Below, in pieces: positions 7,396 to 16,144 of a stretch of 64,000 nucleotides of DNA. The stretch covers positions 310,001 through 374,000 of the forward strand of contig NZ_FRDJ01000001.1 of NCBI RefSeq assembly GCF_900143265.1, given 5' to 3'. Position numbers and translations under genes: made by a program. The number at the start of each line of letters is the position of its first letter. Positions within the stretch are counted from its first letter, which is position 1. Below the pieces are notes generated by a model. That model was not told the DNA's origin and made no database searches. It saw only the letters and a list, made by a program, of their open reading frames with translations. This DNA comes from Fervidobacterium gondwanense DSM 13020. GTDB taxonomy: Bacteria > Thermotogota > Thermotogae > Thermotogales > Fervidobacteriaceae.

Positions 7396-9243
7396 TTATT
7401 GTTGTTTGTAAAGTTCAAAGTAGTCGTTTCCAGGCCTCATCGGGTTCGGATACCAACCTTTGACCCACGTCCTCTGTGCTCTTACTCCGACTGGCTGATA
7501 TATCGGTACGCTGATGTAGTTATCTATCGCAAATTTCTGAATCTGGACATACAGTTTTGCACGTTCATCTGGATCAGAGGAGTTCCTCGCCATATCGATC
7601 AGCTCGTCTAAGCTCTTGCCACCGAGTTCCTTTCTTGGTGTACTAACGAATTTCTTAAAGTTGTCGCCTTGTCTTGGTGCGTATGTACCAGCAGAGTGGT
7701 AGAACGTGAATATGAAGTTGTCAGGATCCGGGAAGTCGGCAAGCCAGTTGAATATAGGCATGGGCAATTCGGCTTTTCTCATAGCATCGAGATAGCTCGG
7801 CCAGTTCAAAGACGCAACTTCAACCTTGATTTTTCCAGGGGCAATCATTTCGAGGTATGTCTTTATCATTTCAGCGATTCTCTGCCTCATCGCATTTCCT
7901 GTGTTGTACGCGACGGTGAACTTGATACCAACAGACAGCGCTTTACCACCCCAGGCTTGTTGCAATGCCTTTCGAGCTTCCGTAAGGTTGAACTTGTAAA
8001 GTGGAAGCGTTGGGTCAAACCCAAGCAATCCGTTTGGAAGCGCCGAAGGTATTCTGATACCGTAACCTTTAAGAACGTCCCTGATAACCGCATCGTAGTT
8101 TATTATATAAGAGACCGCTTTTCTGGCGTTTACATCACTGAAGAAATCTGGTGGCAATCCATTTCCGTCCCATTTTCCACTGCCTATGTATTTGCTGTTT
8201 GGTGAAACTGACCATGAAAATCCAACTACAACAACAGACATGGACGGAATGTTTTCAATAATTTGGATATCCTTGTTTCCTCTTATTTGATCGAGGTATT
8301 CAAGTACTATTGCAATGTCGTCAGCGTCTCCTTTTTCAAGCATCAGTTTTCTCGTACCCCATTCGCTCACAGTTGTTATAATAACTTTCTTGAGCTTAGG
8401 TTCGCCGCGCCAGTAATCTTTGTTCGCTTCCAAAACAACCTTTCTGTTCGTCCTATCCCATTCAACCAATTTGTATGGACCAGTTCCAATCGCCGTTGCG
8501 TAAAGTGGTGATTTTTCTTTGGCTATGTTCCTGTAATTCCACCAAGTATCCGGTTTCCCATCCCACAAGCCCATCTTTATAGACGTTTCCTTGTCAAGAA
8601 CAGCAGACCAGCCAACTGTATGAGCCATTATCGTTAAGAACGGACCGTACGGTCTTGCAAGTTTGAAAACCACGTTGTCACCATCTACTTCTATTGCTGG
8701 GTCTATTACTTTTTGGTACATTTCAACAAGTTTGTCTTTGTATTCGGGCAGTGGTTTTCCGTCTTTGAAAACTTCCGATGCAGGCTTTCCTACGTACTTC
8801 TCAACCATCTCATTTAGAGAATTCACAGCGAATATAGCATTCCAAAGCATCCACATTGGTCCACCTGTTGGATCATACAAAAGTCCGCGTTCAAATGAGT
8901 ATTCAACATCCTCAGGTGTCAGCGGATTACCGTTGTGGAATTTCACACCTTTTCTGATTGGAAAGACGTACGTCTTTCCACCATCTTTTATCAATCCGTT
9001 TTTCACGGTAGGAACTTGCGTTGAAAGCCTTGGTTCGAATTCTGTTAAGCTGCTGCCTTTGTAAGCTATAAGGCTCTCGTAGACGTTGTAGATTATCTCT
9101 CCGCTCACTGTGTCGTACGCTTGATGGATATCCAGAGTATCAGGTTCTCCAACACCAGCAGATACGTATGTCGTTGGATCAAACGCAAAAACAAATCCCG
9201 CGAGCAAAACTACCGTTACAAATACGTACTTCACATACCTCAC
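7396..9243 (-). CDS. ABC transporter substrate-binding protein, family 5 (oligopeptide/oligosaccharide type)
   Basis: Exported solute-binding protein of 615 residues (SBP_bac_5 family; peptides or, in Thermotogota, often oligosaccharides). GTG 9243 has AAAGGGGGG 6 nt upstream and gives a signal peptide ending at FVFAFDP. Family marks: an early AGVGEPDTLDIHQAYDT, YVFPIRKGVKFHNGNPLTPEDVEYS-like block around residues 90-112, and TGPYKLVEWDRTN further on. No permease or ATPase gene is adjacent, so it must share a transporter encoded elsewhere or act as an orphan receptor. It has its own promoter and terminator. Confidence 0.9.
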   Translation of the reverse strand: MRYVKYVFVTVVLLAGFVFAFDPTTYVSAGVGEPDTLDIHQAYDTVSGEIIYNVYESLIAYKGSSLTEFEPRLSTQVPTVKNGLIKDGGKTYVFPIRKGVKFHNGNPLTPEDVEYSFERGLLYDPTGGPMWMLWNAIFAVNSLNEMVEKYVGKPASEVFKDGKPLPEYKDKLVEMYQKVIDPAIEVDGDNVVFKLARPYGPFLTIMAHTVGWSAVLDKETSIKMGLWDGKPDTWWNYRNIAKEKSPLYATAIGTGPYKLVEWDRTNRKVVLEANKDYWRGEPKLKKVIITTVSEWGTRKLMLEKGDADDIAIVLEYLDQIRGNKDIQIIENIPSMSVVVVGFSWSVSPNSKYIGSGKWDGNGLPPDFFSDVNARKAVSYIINYDAVIRDVLKGYGIRIPSALPNGLLGFDPTLPLYKFNLTEARKALQQAWGGKALSVGIKFTVAYNTGNAMRQRIAEMIKTYLEMIAPGKIKVEVASLNWPSYLDAMRKAELPMPIFNWLADFPDPDNFIFTFYHSAGTYAPRQGDNFKKFVSTPRKELGGKSLDELIDMARNSSDPDERAKLYVQIQKFAIDNYISVPIYQPVGVRAQRTWVKGWYPNPMRPGNDYFELYKQQ

Positions 9244-9298
9244 ACCAATCCCCCCTTTCAGGATGAGTCGTTTTTAAAGTTAAATTAACTTGTATAAC

Positions 9299-9327
9299 AT
9301 TATACCACTTAAAAGTTAAAATTCCAA
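9299..9327 (-). promoter_or_regulatory. Promoter of the family-5 binding-protein gene
   Basis: On the minus strand TTGGAA (9327-9322) and TATAAT (9304-9299) are separated by exactly 17 bp. The start codon is 56 nt downstream of the -10 box. Confidence 0.6.
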
Positions 9328-9415
9328 ACATTTAGTGAACTTTGTTTGTACGTTCTCCTCCATGCTCATTGCTTGTTGCAAACTACAACTCTTTGTGGTT
9401 TACTTGTATCAACAT

Positions 9416-10198
9416 TCATAATTCCTGACTTCTTTTGAAAGCTTCATAAATCGCCGACATTATGGCACCCTTAACTCCATCTTTCTCTAATTCGTAGAGC
9501 CCACGTATTGTAACACCACCGGGTGATGAGACAAGGTACTTTAGTCTCGAAGGTTCGATGCTCATGTGTTCGAGTAACTTGACCGAACCTTCAAACGTTC
9601 TCAGCACTATATCACGCGCATAATCGGGGTTAACTCCGATATTAATCGCACCTTCTATGAAGCTTTCCAAAATGAATGCCACGAAAGCAGGTCCACTGCT
9701 GTTAAGTACGGTGAACGCATCGAACTTCTCTTCTTCAAGCTCCATAACTTCTCCAAGCGGAGAGAGAAGCTTTTCAAACTCGTGTCTTGTACTCGAATCG
9801 ACATGTTTGCTGCACGCAACAGCTGTTATCCCTATTGAAATTCTCGATGTTATCGTGGGCATTATTCTGATTACGTTCTTTTTTCCCGTTGACTGAGATA
9901 TCTCTTCAATCCTTTTGCCTGCAGCGGTGCTCACCAAAACACCATGTTCCTCATGAATTTCGAATAGAGTATCATACACTTGTTTGGTTTGTTGTGGTTT
10001 TACGCAAAGGAAAGTGCAGTCTGACTGCACGTAGACTTCCTTTACATTGCTGCATATCTTCACATTCTCAAATACTTCGTACTTTCTCACCCTTTCGATG
10101 GACCTGTTGTATATGTAAAACTCATGTTCTGCCTTATCGTTCAGCACTTCCAAAATCATACTTCCAATGTTACCAACACCGATTATGCCAACTCTCAC
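9416..10198 (-). CDS. proC: Pyrroline-5-carboxylate reductase ProC
   Basis: Last step of proline synthesis: P5C plus NAD(P)H to L-proline, cytosolic. 260 residues. N-terminal Rossmann motif GVGNIG (residues 6-11), then FLCVKPQQ, the RIMPTI block, and the C-terminal signature around SSPGGVTIRGLYELE. The GTG start at 10198 follows the proB stop by a single base and uses GAGGTGA upstream. Third gene of proA-proB-proC. Confidence 0.93.
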   Translation of the reverse strand: MRVGIIGVGNIGSMILEVLNDKAEHEFYIYNRSIERVRKYEVFENVKICSNVKEVYVQSDCTFLCVKPQQTKQVYDTLFEIHEEHGVLVSTAAGKRIEEISQSTGKKNVIRIMPTITSRISIGITAVACSKHVDSSTRHEFEKLLSPLGEVMELEEEKFDAFTVLNSSGPAFVAFILESFIEGAINIGVNPDYARDIVLRTFEGSVKLLEHMSIEPSRLKYLVSSPGGVTIRGLYELEKDGVKGAIMSAIYEAFKRSQEL

Positions 10199-10199
10199 A

Positions 10200-11279
10200 T
10201 CAATTCACCTCGCTGATTTCTAATATAATATTATCCGCATGAATCGCCTCATCGTAGGTGTATATCTCTTCTGAAATCTCTGAACTCTTTTTTCCCTTTA
10301 TTTGCCTTAACTCCTCGCTTCCGTAATTTGTAATACCTTTTCCGATGACTTTGGAATTGTACATTATTAGAACTACGTCACCTTTGGAAAATTCTCCTTC
10401 GATATCAGTTATACCAACAGGTAAGAGACTTTTTCTTTCTATCAACGCTTTGAACGCACCATCGTTGATGTAAACAGTACCTTTAGGTTTGCTAATATAT
10501 TTCACCCAAGATTCCTTTTTCGTAAGTCTTCTCTTTCCGGATACTGAGAAATGCGTTCCACATCGTTTTCCAGCAAGTACTTCTTTAACACATTCAAGAC
10601 GCCTTCCGTTAATTATGTAACTCTCCACACCACTTTCTGCAGCAATCTTTGCAGCATTGATCTTCGTTGCTATACCACCTGTTCCGTGCGATGTCTTTTC
10701 CAAATTTGCAAGGACAGGCTCTTTACTACCAATGTGATATTCGTCTAAGACTCTTCCATCTGAGCCAATTACACCGTCAACGGAGGTCATCAAAAATAGA
10801 TAATCCGCGTTCCAGCATACCGAGAACATAGCAGAGAGAGTATCGTTGTCTCCAAGTTTTATCTCATCGACTGAAACTGTATCGTTCTCGTTGACAATCG
10901 GAATCACTCCGACTTTTTCCAGTCCTATTAACGTATTTCTAAGATTCAAAAATCTCTGCCTGTTTGTGAAGTCGTCTCTCGTAACCAATATCTGGCCAAC
11001 TGTACGATTGTAAAACGAGAACGCCACCTGGTAAATTTCCATCAGTTTCGGTTGACCAACAGCGCAGAGAGCTTGTTTTGAAACTATATCCTTAACACTT
11101 TCAAGATTCGGAATCAGCACTCTACCTGCAGCTGCTGCACCGGAAGTTACGATTGCCACTTCATGCCCTGCGTTAAGTAAATCATTCGCCAGAGACGCGA
11201 TTGTTATAATATACGTCTTATCTATTTGTCCACCTTTCACAAGTAAGTTGCTTCCAAACTTCATGACTATCTTTGCCAT
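10200..11279 (-). CDS. proB: Glutamate 5-kinase ProB with C-terminal PUA domain
   Basis: Phosphorylates L-glutamate to gamma-glutamyl phosphate, the first and usually proline-inhibited step. 359 residues: an amino-acid-kinase domain (MKFGSNLLV at residues 6-14, TSGAAAAGR, NENDTVS, KLGDNDTLSA, and THGTGGIATKINAAKIA) of about 250 residues, then a PUA domain of about 90. The 21-nt gap after proA and the 1-nt gap before proC fit one transcript. Order proA-proB-proC differs from the more common proB-proA. Confidence 0.93.
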   Translation of the reverse strand: MAKIVMKFGSNLLVKGGQIDKTYIITIASLANDLLNAGHEVAIVTSGAAAAGRVLIPNLESVKDIVSKQALCAVGQPKLMEIYQVAFSFYNRTVGQILVTRDDFTNRQRFLNLRNTLIGLEKVGVIPIVNENDTVSVDEIKLGDNDTLSAMFSVCWNADYLFLMTSVDGVIGSDGRVLDEYHIGSKEPVLANLEKTSHGTGGIATKINAAKIAAESGVESYIINGRRLECVKEVLAGKRCGTHFSVSGKRRLTKKESWVKYISKPKGTVYINDGAFKALIERKSLLPVGITDIEGEFSKGDVVLIMYNSKVIGKGITNYGSEELRQIKGKKSSEISEEIYTYDEAIHADNIILEISEVN

Positions 11280-11300
11280 ATAGATTCCTCCGCTGTATCT

Positions 11301-12548
11301 TTATTTTCTAACGTTATAGTTACCAAAAACCACGAACTTGGTCGTAGTCAGTTCTCTAAGTCCGACAGGTCCTCTTGCATGGAATTTCTGCGTGCTTATA
11401 CCTATCTCCGCTCCCATACCAAATTGTCCGCCGTCTGTAAATCTTGTAGATGCATTTATATATACGGTCGATGAATCTACCGAATTCAAAAATTTCATCG
11501 CATTTGAATAGTTTTCTGTAAGGATAGCTTCTGAGTGCTTCGTAGAATATTTCTTGATATGTTCAATCGCATCGTCGAGCGATGAAACAACCTTTATAGA
11601 TATGATCAAATCCAAGTATTCAGTTGACCAATCTTCCTCGGTAGCTTCATTACAATCAATTATTTTTCTTGTCTCCTCACATCCGCGGATTTCAACCCTT
11701 TTCGTATCAAAGAGCTCTTTTAATTTCGGCAATAATTTAGAAGCGATATTCTTGTGAACCAAGAGCGTCTCGACTGCGTTACAAGTCCCTGGCCTTTGCG
11801 TTTTCGCATTATCGATAACAGAGATCGACTTATCTATATCGGCGCTCTCATCGACAAATATATGGCAAACACCGGCACCAGTTTCCAAAACCGGCATTCT
11901 TGAATTGCTCACAACATAATCGATCAAAGCTTTACCGCCTCTTGGTATGACAAGGTCAATGTACTCTCTCTGTTTAAGCATATAATCTACCACAGACCTA
12001 TCGGTATGTTCAACTAATTCAACAGCATTTCTTGGCAGACCCACGTCATCTAATGCTTCTTTTATAATCCCAACCAACGCCCTGTTAGAATTCAAAGCAT
12101 CGGAACCGCCTTTGAGTAGAATCGTGTTTCCGGATTTCAAAGCTAAGATAGCAGTCTCAATTGTCACATTTGGCCTTGATTCATAAATAATCGCTATAAC
12201 ACCTATTGGAACACGAATTTTGTAGATTTTAAGCCCGTCTTCACGCACAAATGAATCGACGACTTCACCAACCGGGTCTCGCAAGTTCTCAACGATGCGA
12301 CAACTTTCTATCATCTCATTTATCCTTTTGTCATTCAGTACCAGCCTATCTACCAACGACTCTTTGACCTTCAATTCTCGAGCTCTTTGAACATCTTTGT
12401 TGTTTTCACTTATAATGTAATCTCGGCTTTCATCGAGTCTCTGAGCGAGCTTTCTCAGGAATTTGTTCTTCTTTTCGGAATTCTCTCGACTTAGAATGTC
12501 AAATGCGTTTTTCAAATTCTCCAAAGAAATTTTCACATCTTCATACAT
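11301..12548 (-). CDS. proA: Gamma-glutamyl phosphate reductase ProA
   Basis: NADPH-dependent reduction of gamma-glutamyl phosphate to glutamate semialdehyde. 415 residues, normal family length. Visible: IYESRPNVT, LKSGNTILLKGGSDA (nucleotide-binding region), and the catalytic cysteine in RPGTCNAVETLLVHK. ATG 12548 has GGAGGG in front. It heads the proline operon; a -10 box and a small inverted repeat lie just upstream. Confidence 0.94.
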   Translation of the reverse strand: MYEDVKISLENLKNAFDILSRENSEKKNKFLRKLAQRLDESRDYIISENNKDVQRARELKVKESLVDRLVLNDKRINEMIESCRIVENLRDPVGEVVDSFVREDGLKIYKIRVPIGVIAIIYESRPNVTIETAILALKSGNTILLKGGSDALNSNRALVGIIKEALDDVGLPRNAVELVEHTDRSVVDYMLKQREYIDLVIPRGGKALIDYVVSNSRMPVLETGAGVCHIFVDESADIDKSISVIDNAKTQRPGTCNAVETLLVHKNIASKLLPKLKELFDTKRVEIRGCEETRKIIDCNEATEEDWSTEYLDLIISIKVVSSLDDAIEHIKKYSTKHSEAILTENYSNAMKFLNSVDSSTVYINASTRFTDGGQFGMGAEIGISTQKFHARGPVGLRELTTTKFVVFGNYNVRK

Positions 12549-12568
12549 CGTAACTCCCTCCTATCGTT

Positions 12569-12596
12569 TCCGAACTAAAACTTTTCGGATATTATA
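12569..12596 (-). promoter_or_regulatory. -10 box and operator-like repeat upstream of proA
   Basis: A minus-strand TATAAT (12596-12591) lies 43 nt before proA, with no good -35 box. Immediately downstream, TCCGAA (12569-12574) and TTCGGA (12584-12589) form an inverted repeat with a 9-bp spacer, placed where a repressor would cover the transcription start or where the leader RNA could fold. Confidence 0.4.
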
Positions 12597-12633
12597 ACAC
12601 AGATAAGCACAAAGTCATCCATTTCCGATAAAC

Positions 12634-12662
12634 TTGATTTTTTGCAAGGCTTGTGCTAAAAT
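12634..12662 (+). promoter_or_regulatory. Promoter of the tRNA-Pro gene
   Basis: TTGATT (12634-12639), 17-bp spacer, TAAAAT (12657-12662); the mature tRNA begins 20 nt downstream. Confidence 0.65.
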
Positions 12663-12681
12663 TGTTTTGCTGCACAAGAGT

Positions 12682-12758
12682 CGGGGTGTAGCGCAGGTGG
12701 CTAGCGCGCTTGCATGGGGCGCAAGAGGTCGCTGGTTCAAGTCCAGTCACCCCGACCA
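12682..12758 (+). tRNA. tRNA-Pro, anticodon GGG
   Basis: 77 nt with an encoded CCA (12756-12758). The acceptor stem CGGGGTG (12682-12688) pairs with CACCCCG (12748-12754), with the C1-G72 pair typical of bacterial tRNA-Pro. The anticodon arm is CTTGC-ATGGGGC-GCAAG, giving anticodon GGG; the T arm contains GGTTCAAGTCC. It reads proline codons CCC and CCT. Confidence 0.95.
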
Positions 12759-12771
12759 GTCTAATAAATTG

Positions 12772-12806
12772 AAAAGGGTACCAACAAGGTACCCTTTTTT
12801 GTTTTT
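12772..12806 (+). terminator. Terminator of the tRNA-Pro transcript
   Basis: AAAAGGGTACC (12772-12782) pairs with GGTACCCTTTT (12788-12798) around AACAA, followed by TTGTTTTT. Confidence 0.9.
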
Positions 12807-12826
12807 AAATATGTTTGTTGTATAAT
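12799..12826 (+). promoter_or_regulatory. Promoter of the pyrophosphatase gene
   Basis: TATAAT at 12821-12826 with a weak -35, TTGTTT (12799-12804), 16 bp upstream, overlapping the end of the preceding terminator. The start codon is 43 nt downstream. Confidence 0.5.
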
Positions 12827-12868
12827 AACGATAATTAATCCCCAAAATCTTCAAGGAGGTGAAAAAGT

Positions 12869-15013
12869 ATGTTATGGCTTTTGGTTGTCCCAATTGCTGC
12901 ACTACTTGTGGTTGTCTTCAACTTCAGATCTATGATAAGACAACCTGAGGGAAGCGAAAAGATGAGAGAGATTTCCCTGCGGATTAGGCAAGGAGCGGAT
13001 GCTTTTATAAACCACGAATACAGAGCTGTAGCAATTTACGTAGTTATCATCGCTTTTGCTTTGGCTTTTCTCACAGCTTGGTATGTTGGAATAGCTTTTG
13101 TTGTAGGTGCAACGATGAGTTCCTTAGCCGGATATTTCGGCATGAAAGCTGCAACAAGGGCTAACGTCCGTGTCTCTGAGGCAGCAAGGTCAACTAAGAA
13201 GCTGGGGACTGCATTGAAGATTGCATTCCAAGGTGGTTCAGTGATGGGACTTTCAGTCGGAGCCTTAGCACTCACCGGTTTGGTGATAGTTGCATACATT
13301 TTTAGAAGGCAACTGAACGTTGAGAACTTGATAATTTTTGAGAATCACATTGGTGTGAATTTCATACCATTTGCTATGACACTCTCCGGATATTCCTTAG
13401 GTTGTTCTATAGTTGCAATGTTCGACAGGGTCGGAGGTGGTGTTTACACGAAGGCAGCAGATATGGCCGCTGATTTGGTTGGTAAAACCGAGTTGAAATT
13501 GCCAGAAGATGACCCGAGGAATCCAGCAACGATCGCTGATAACGTTGGGGATAACGTAGGAGATGTGGCTGGTCTTGGCGCTGACCTTCTGGAAAGCTAT
13601 ATAGGTGCTATATTATCAGCTATTGTGTTAGCTGCATACAGTTATGTACTCTCTGGAAAATATTACGATACGGCTGTGAAACTCATCTTCTATCCTGTCG
13701 TCTTTGTAACTGTCGGTGTCGCCGCTTGTATAGTTGGCATTCTTTTCGTGGTCTTTAAGAAAGTCTCTGACAAGCCACATCAAGAGTTGAATTTAGCTCT
13801 AATCATCTCAGCTCTCCTCACAGGTCTTGGAAACGTTGTTTCTACAAATCTGATGTTAAACAATGTTCCCATAGAAGAACTACAAGCATACGGTTTCAGA
13901 TACGGCATTTTCTCTGCATACTACTCGGCAATAATAGGTATCGTTGCGGGGATAATTATAGGACTTTTGGCTGAGTACTACACATCTGATAATTTTACAC
14001 CTACCCGTAACTTGAGTTATAAATCTCTTCAAGGCACAGGAATGGTAATCAGCGGCGGACTCTCTTTGGGCATGAAAAGTGCTTTGTTACCGTCGTTTGT
14101 GTTGTTTCTTGCAATATTCCTTGCGGATCATTTCGCCGGTCTCTATGGAGTGGCGATGGGTGCAGTTGGAATGTTATCTTTTGTCGCAACTTCAGTAACG
14201 ATAGATTCATACGGCCCAATCGCAGACAATGCAGGTGGCATAAGCGAAATGGCTGAGCTTGAACCGGAAGTGAGGCATATAACTGACAGGTTGGATATGG
14301 TAGGAAATACGACAGCTGCGATAGGAAAAGGCTTTGCAATTGGTTCAGCCTCATTGGCTGCACTATCTCTCTTTGCCTCATACATCTACTCTCAAACCTC
14401 ACCAGGTGAATACGTTACGAGCGTAAAAGAACTGTTGAACTTGAACATAATCAATGCAAGAACGCTCGGAGGTGCTATACTCGGAGCTGCATTGCCGTAT
14501 TTCTTCAGCGGAATATTAATAGAAGCCGTTGTGAAATCTGCTTCTAAGATGGTAGACGAAATTAGAAGGCAAGTTAAAGAAAAGCCAGGAATATTGGATG
14601 GAAGTGAGTTGCCAGATTACGAAAGGTGTATCACGATAAGTGCTGATGGAGCTTTAAGAGAAATGGTCTTACCTGCAATGATTTCAATTGTAACACCTCT
14701 TATCTCAGGTTTTTTGCTCGGAGTGGATTTTGTTGGGGGATTACTCATAGGAACTACACTGAGTGGTATTATGTTAGCTTTATTCACAGCGAACGCAGGA
14801 GGGGCATGGGACAACGCTAAGAAGCATCTTGAACAAGGAAAGATAGAAGGGCTTTCAAAAGGCTCAATTGAGCACGCAGCATTGGTAATCGGAGACACCG
14901 TTGGAGATCCTTTAAAAGATACAGTGGGACCGAGTTTGGATATACTCATAAAAATCATGGCAGTTATATCACTAATATTCGCACCGCTTTTCGAAAAGTT
15001 TCATATTTTCTAA
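12869..15013 (+). CDS. hppA: Membrane-bound ion-translocating pyrophosphatase HppA
   Basis: Integral membrane enzyme of 714 residues that hydrolyses PPi and pumps Na+ and/or H+. Around 15-16 hydrophobic segments. The substrate loop has GGGVYTKAADMAADLVGK and DDPRNPATIADNVGDNVGD; a second acidic cluster near the C-terminus is NAGGAWDNAKKHLE and GDTVGDPLKDT. GNTTAAIGKG carries Ala rather than Lys, which marks the K+-dependent subfamily. T. maritima's relative pumps Na+, but the transported ion cannot be settled by eye. AAGGAGGTGA (12853-12862) precedes the ATG. Single-gene transcript with its own promoter and terminator. Confidence 0.95.
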   Translation: MLWLLVVPIAALLVVVFNFRSMIRQPEGSEKMREISLRIRQGADAFINHEYRAVAIYVVIIAFALAFLTAWYVGIAFVVGATMSSLAGYFGMKAATRANVRVSEAARSTKKLGTALKIAFQGGSVMGLSVGALALTGLVIVAYIFRRQLNVENLIIFENHIGVNFIPFAMTLSGYSLGCSIVAMFDRVGGGVYTKAADMAADLVGKTELKLPEDDPRNPATIADNVGDNVGDVAGLGADLLESYIGAILSAIVLAAYSYVLSGKYYDTAVKLIFYPVVFVTVGVAACIVGILFVVFKKVSDKPHQELNLALIISALLTGLGNVVSTNLMLNNVPIEELQAYGFRYGIFSAYYSAIIGIVAGIIIGLLAEYYTSDNFTPTRNLSYKSLQGTGMVISGGLSLGMKSALLPSFVLFLAIFLADHFAGLYGVAMGAVGMLSFVATSVTIDSYGPIADNAGGISEMAELEPEVRHITDRLDMVGNTTAAIGKGFAIGSASLAALSLFASYIYSQTSPGEYVTSVKELLNLNIINARTLGGAILGAALPYFFSGILIEAVVKSASKMVDEIRRQVKEKPGILDGSELPDYERCITISADGALREMVLPAMISIVTPLISGFLLGVDFVGGLLIGTTLSGIMLALFTANAGGAWDNAKKHLEQGKIEGLSKGSIEHAALVIGDTVGDPLKDTVGPSLDILIKIMAVISLIFAPLFEKFHIF

Positions 15014-15023
15014 AATTCTGCAA

Positions 15024-15053
15024 AAAAAATACTCCCTAACGGGAGTATTTTTT
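15024..15053. terminator. Bidirectional terminator between hppA and the ABC operon
   Basis: AAAAAATACTCCC (15024-15036) pairs with GGGAGTATTTTTT (15041-15053) around TAAC. The symmetrical A- and T-runs serve both convergent units. Confidence 0.9.
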
Positions 15054-15061
15054 AGATTATA

Positions 15062-16129
15062 TTATTCCTGAATTATCTTCGCAATTTCTGGAACAATATC
15101 AATATGGACCTCTTTACCTTCGCTGAGCGTAGTATCAAACGGTGGGAGAACTTTGACCATGACTTCCCCAAATTCTGTGTCTATATAGTACTCTGAGAAG
15201 TTACCAAGATATACTATCGTTTTGATAACACCTTTTACAGGACCTTTCGACGCTATCTTCAACCCTTCTGGTCTACACCCAAGTACATACTTTTCACTCT
15301 TAGAAGTTGGCAGCGAAGGTATCGTATAAACTTGACCATTTAACTTGATAACTGTTCTATCTTCCAGTCTTTCTACAATCTCAACCGGGAAGAAGTTGAT
15401 TTTACCCATGAATTCCGCTGCAAATTTGCTCACTGGCTTTTCGTAAATTTCTTCAGGCGAGCCTATTTGCTCTATTTTTCCACCCTTCATCAGTACTATC
15501 TTGTCTGAAAGCGTAAGTGCCTCTGTTCTGTCGTGTGTAACGTATATAGCCGTTATTCCTACTTCCTTTTGTATCCTCTTAATCTCGATTCTCATTTGTT
15601 CTCTCAGTAAAACGTCAAGGTTCGAAAGCGGTTCGTCGAATAGTAGAACGGAAGGTTCTACGACCAAAGCCCTTGCAAGCGCCACCCTTTGCTGCTGACC
15701 TCCAGATAAGCTCGAAGGTGGTCTATCACCATAGCCTTCCAGACCAACGACTTTCAGTATATTTTTTACCTTCTTTTCTATATCACTTGGAGGAACTTTT
15801 CTCATTTTCAGTCCATATGCTATGTTCTCCGCAACGTTCATGTGCGGGAAGAGTCCATAGCTTTGAAAAACCATCGCTGTATCTCTCTTCCAAGGTGGAA
15901 TCTCAACGACATTGACGTTGTTGATGAGAATCATCCCATCGGTTGGTTTCTCAAAACCGGCAATCATACGCAAAGTTGTCGTCTTGCCACAGCCCGATGG
16001 ACCGAGCAATGTGACGAACTCTCCCGGCTGAACGTCGAAACTGACATTATCAACCGCCCTCACTTCGTTACCTTTAAAGTCTTTAAATACTTTACTTACG
16101 TTTATCAACTTCAACGAAACTTGCTTCAC
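15062..16129 (-). CDS. ABC transporter ATP-binding protein (FbpC/PotA class, TOBE domain)
   Basis: ATPase of 355 residues for the transporter encoded just upstream. Walker A GPSGCGKTT near residue 39, AMVFQSYGLFPHM Q-loop, signature LSGGQQQRVALARAL, Walker B LLFDEPLSNLD, switch YVTHDR. The last ~110 residues form a TOBE-type regulatory domain (VLGCRPEGLKIA, GVIKTIVYLGNFSEYY). GTG 16129 is placed after GAGGGAT. This class serves Fe3+, thiamine, polyamine or aminoethylphosphonate uptake. Third gene of a binding protein-permease-ATPase operon. Confidence 0.9.
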   Translation of the reverse strand: MKQVSLKLINVSKVFKDFKGNEVRAVDNVSFDVQPGEFVTLLGPSGCGKTTTLRMIAGFEKPTDGMILINNVNVVEIPPWKRDTAMVFQSYGLFPHMNVAENIAYGLKMRKVPPSDIEKKVKNILKVVGLEGYGDRPPSSLSGGQQQRVALARALVVEPSVLLFDEPLSNLDVLLREQMRIEIKRIQKEVGITAIYVTHDRTEALTLSDKIVLMKGGKIEQIGSPEEIYEKPVSKFAAEFMGKINFFPVEIVERLEDRTVIKLNGQVYTIPSLPTSKSEKYVLGCRPEGLKIASKGPVKGVIKTIVYLGNFSEYYIDTEFGEVMVKVLPPFDTTLSEGKEVHIDIVPEIAKIIQE

Positions 16130-16144
16130 ACTTATCCCTCACTT

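Noticed and set aside
7669-8205. 178-codon plus-strand frame
   Set aside because: Lies fully opposite the family-5 binding-protein gene, has no recognisable protein features and no ribosome site.
9328-9415. Terminator for proC
   Set aside because: Only imperfect short pairings and no T-run, so I did not call it.
14049-14402. Minus-strand frames inside hppA
   Set aside because: Opposite a clear pyrophosphatase gene; composition follows its membrane-helix codons.
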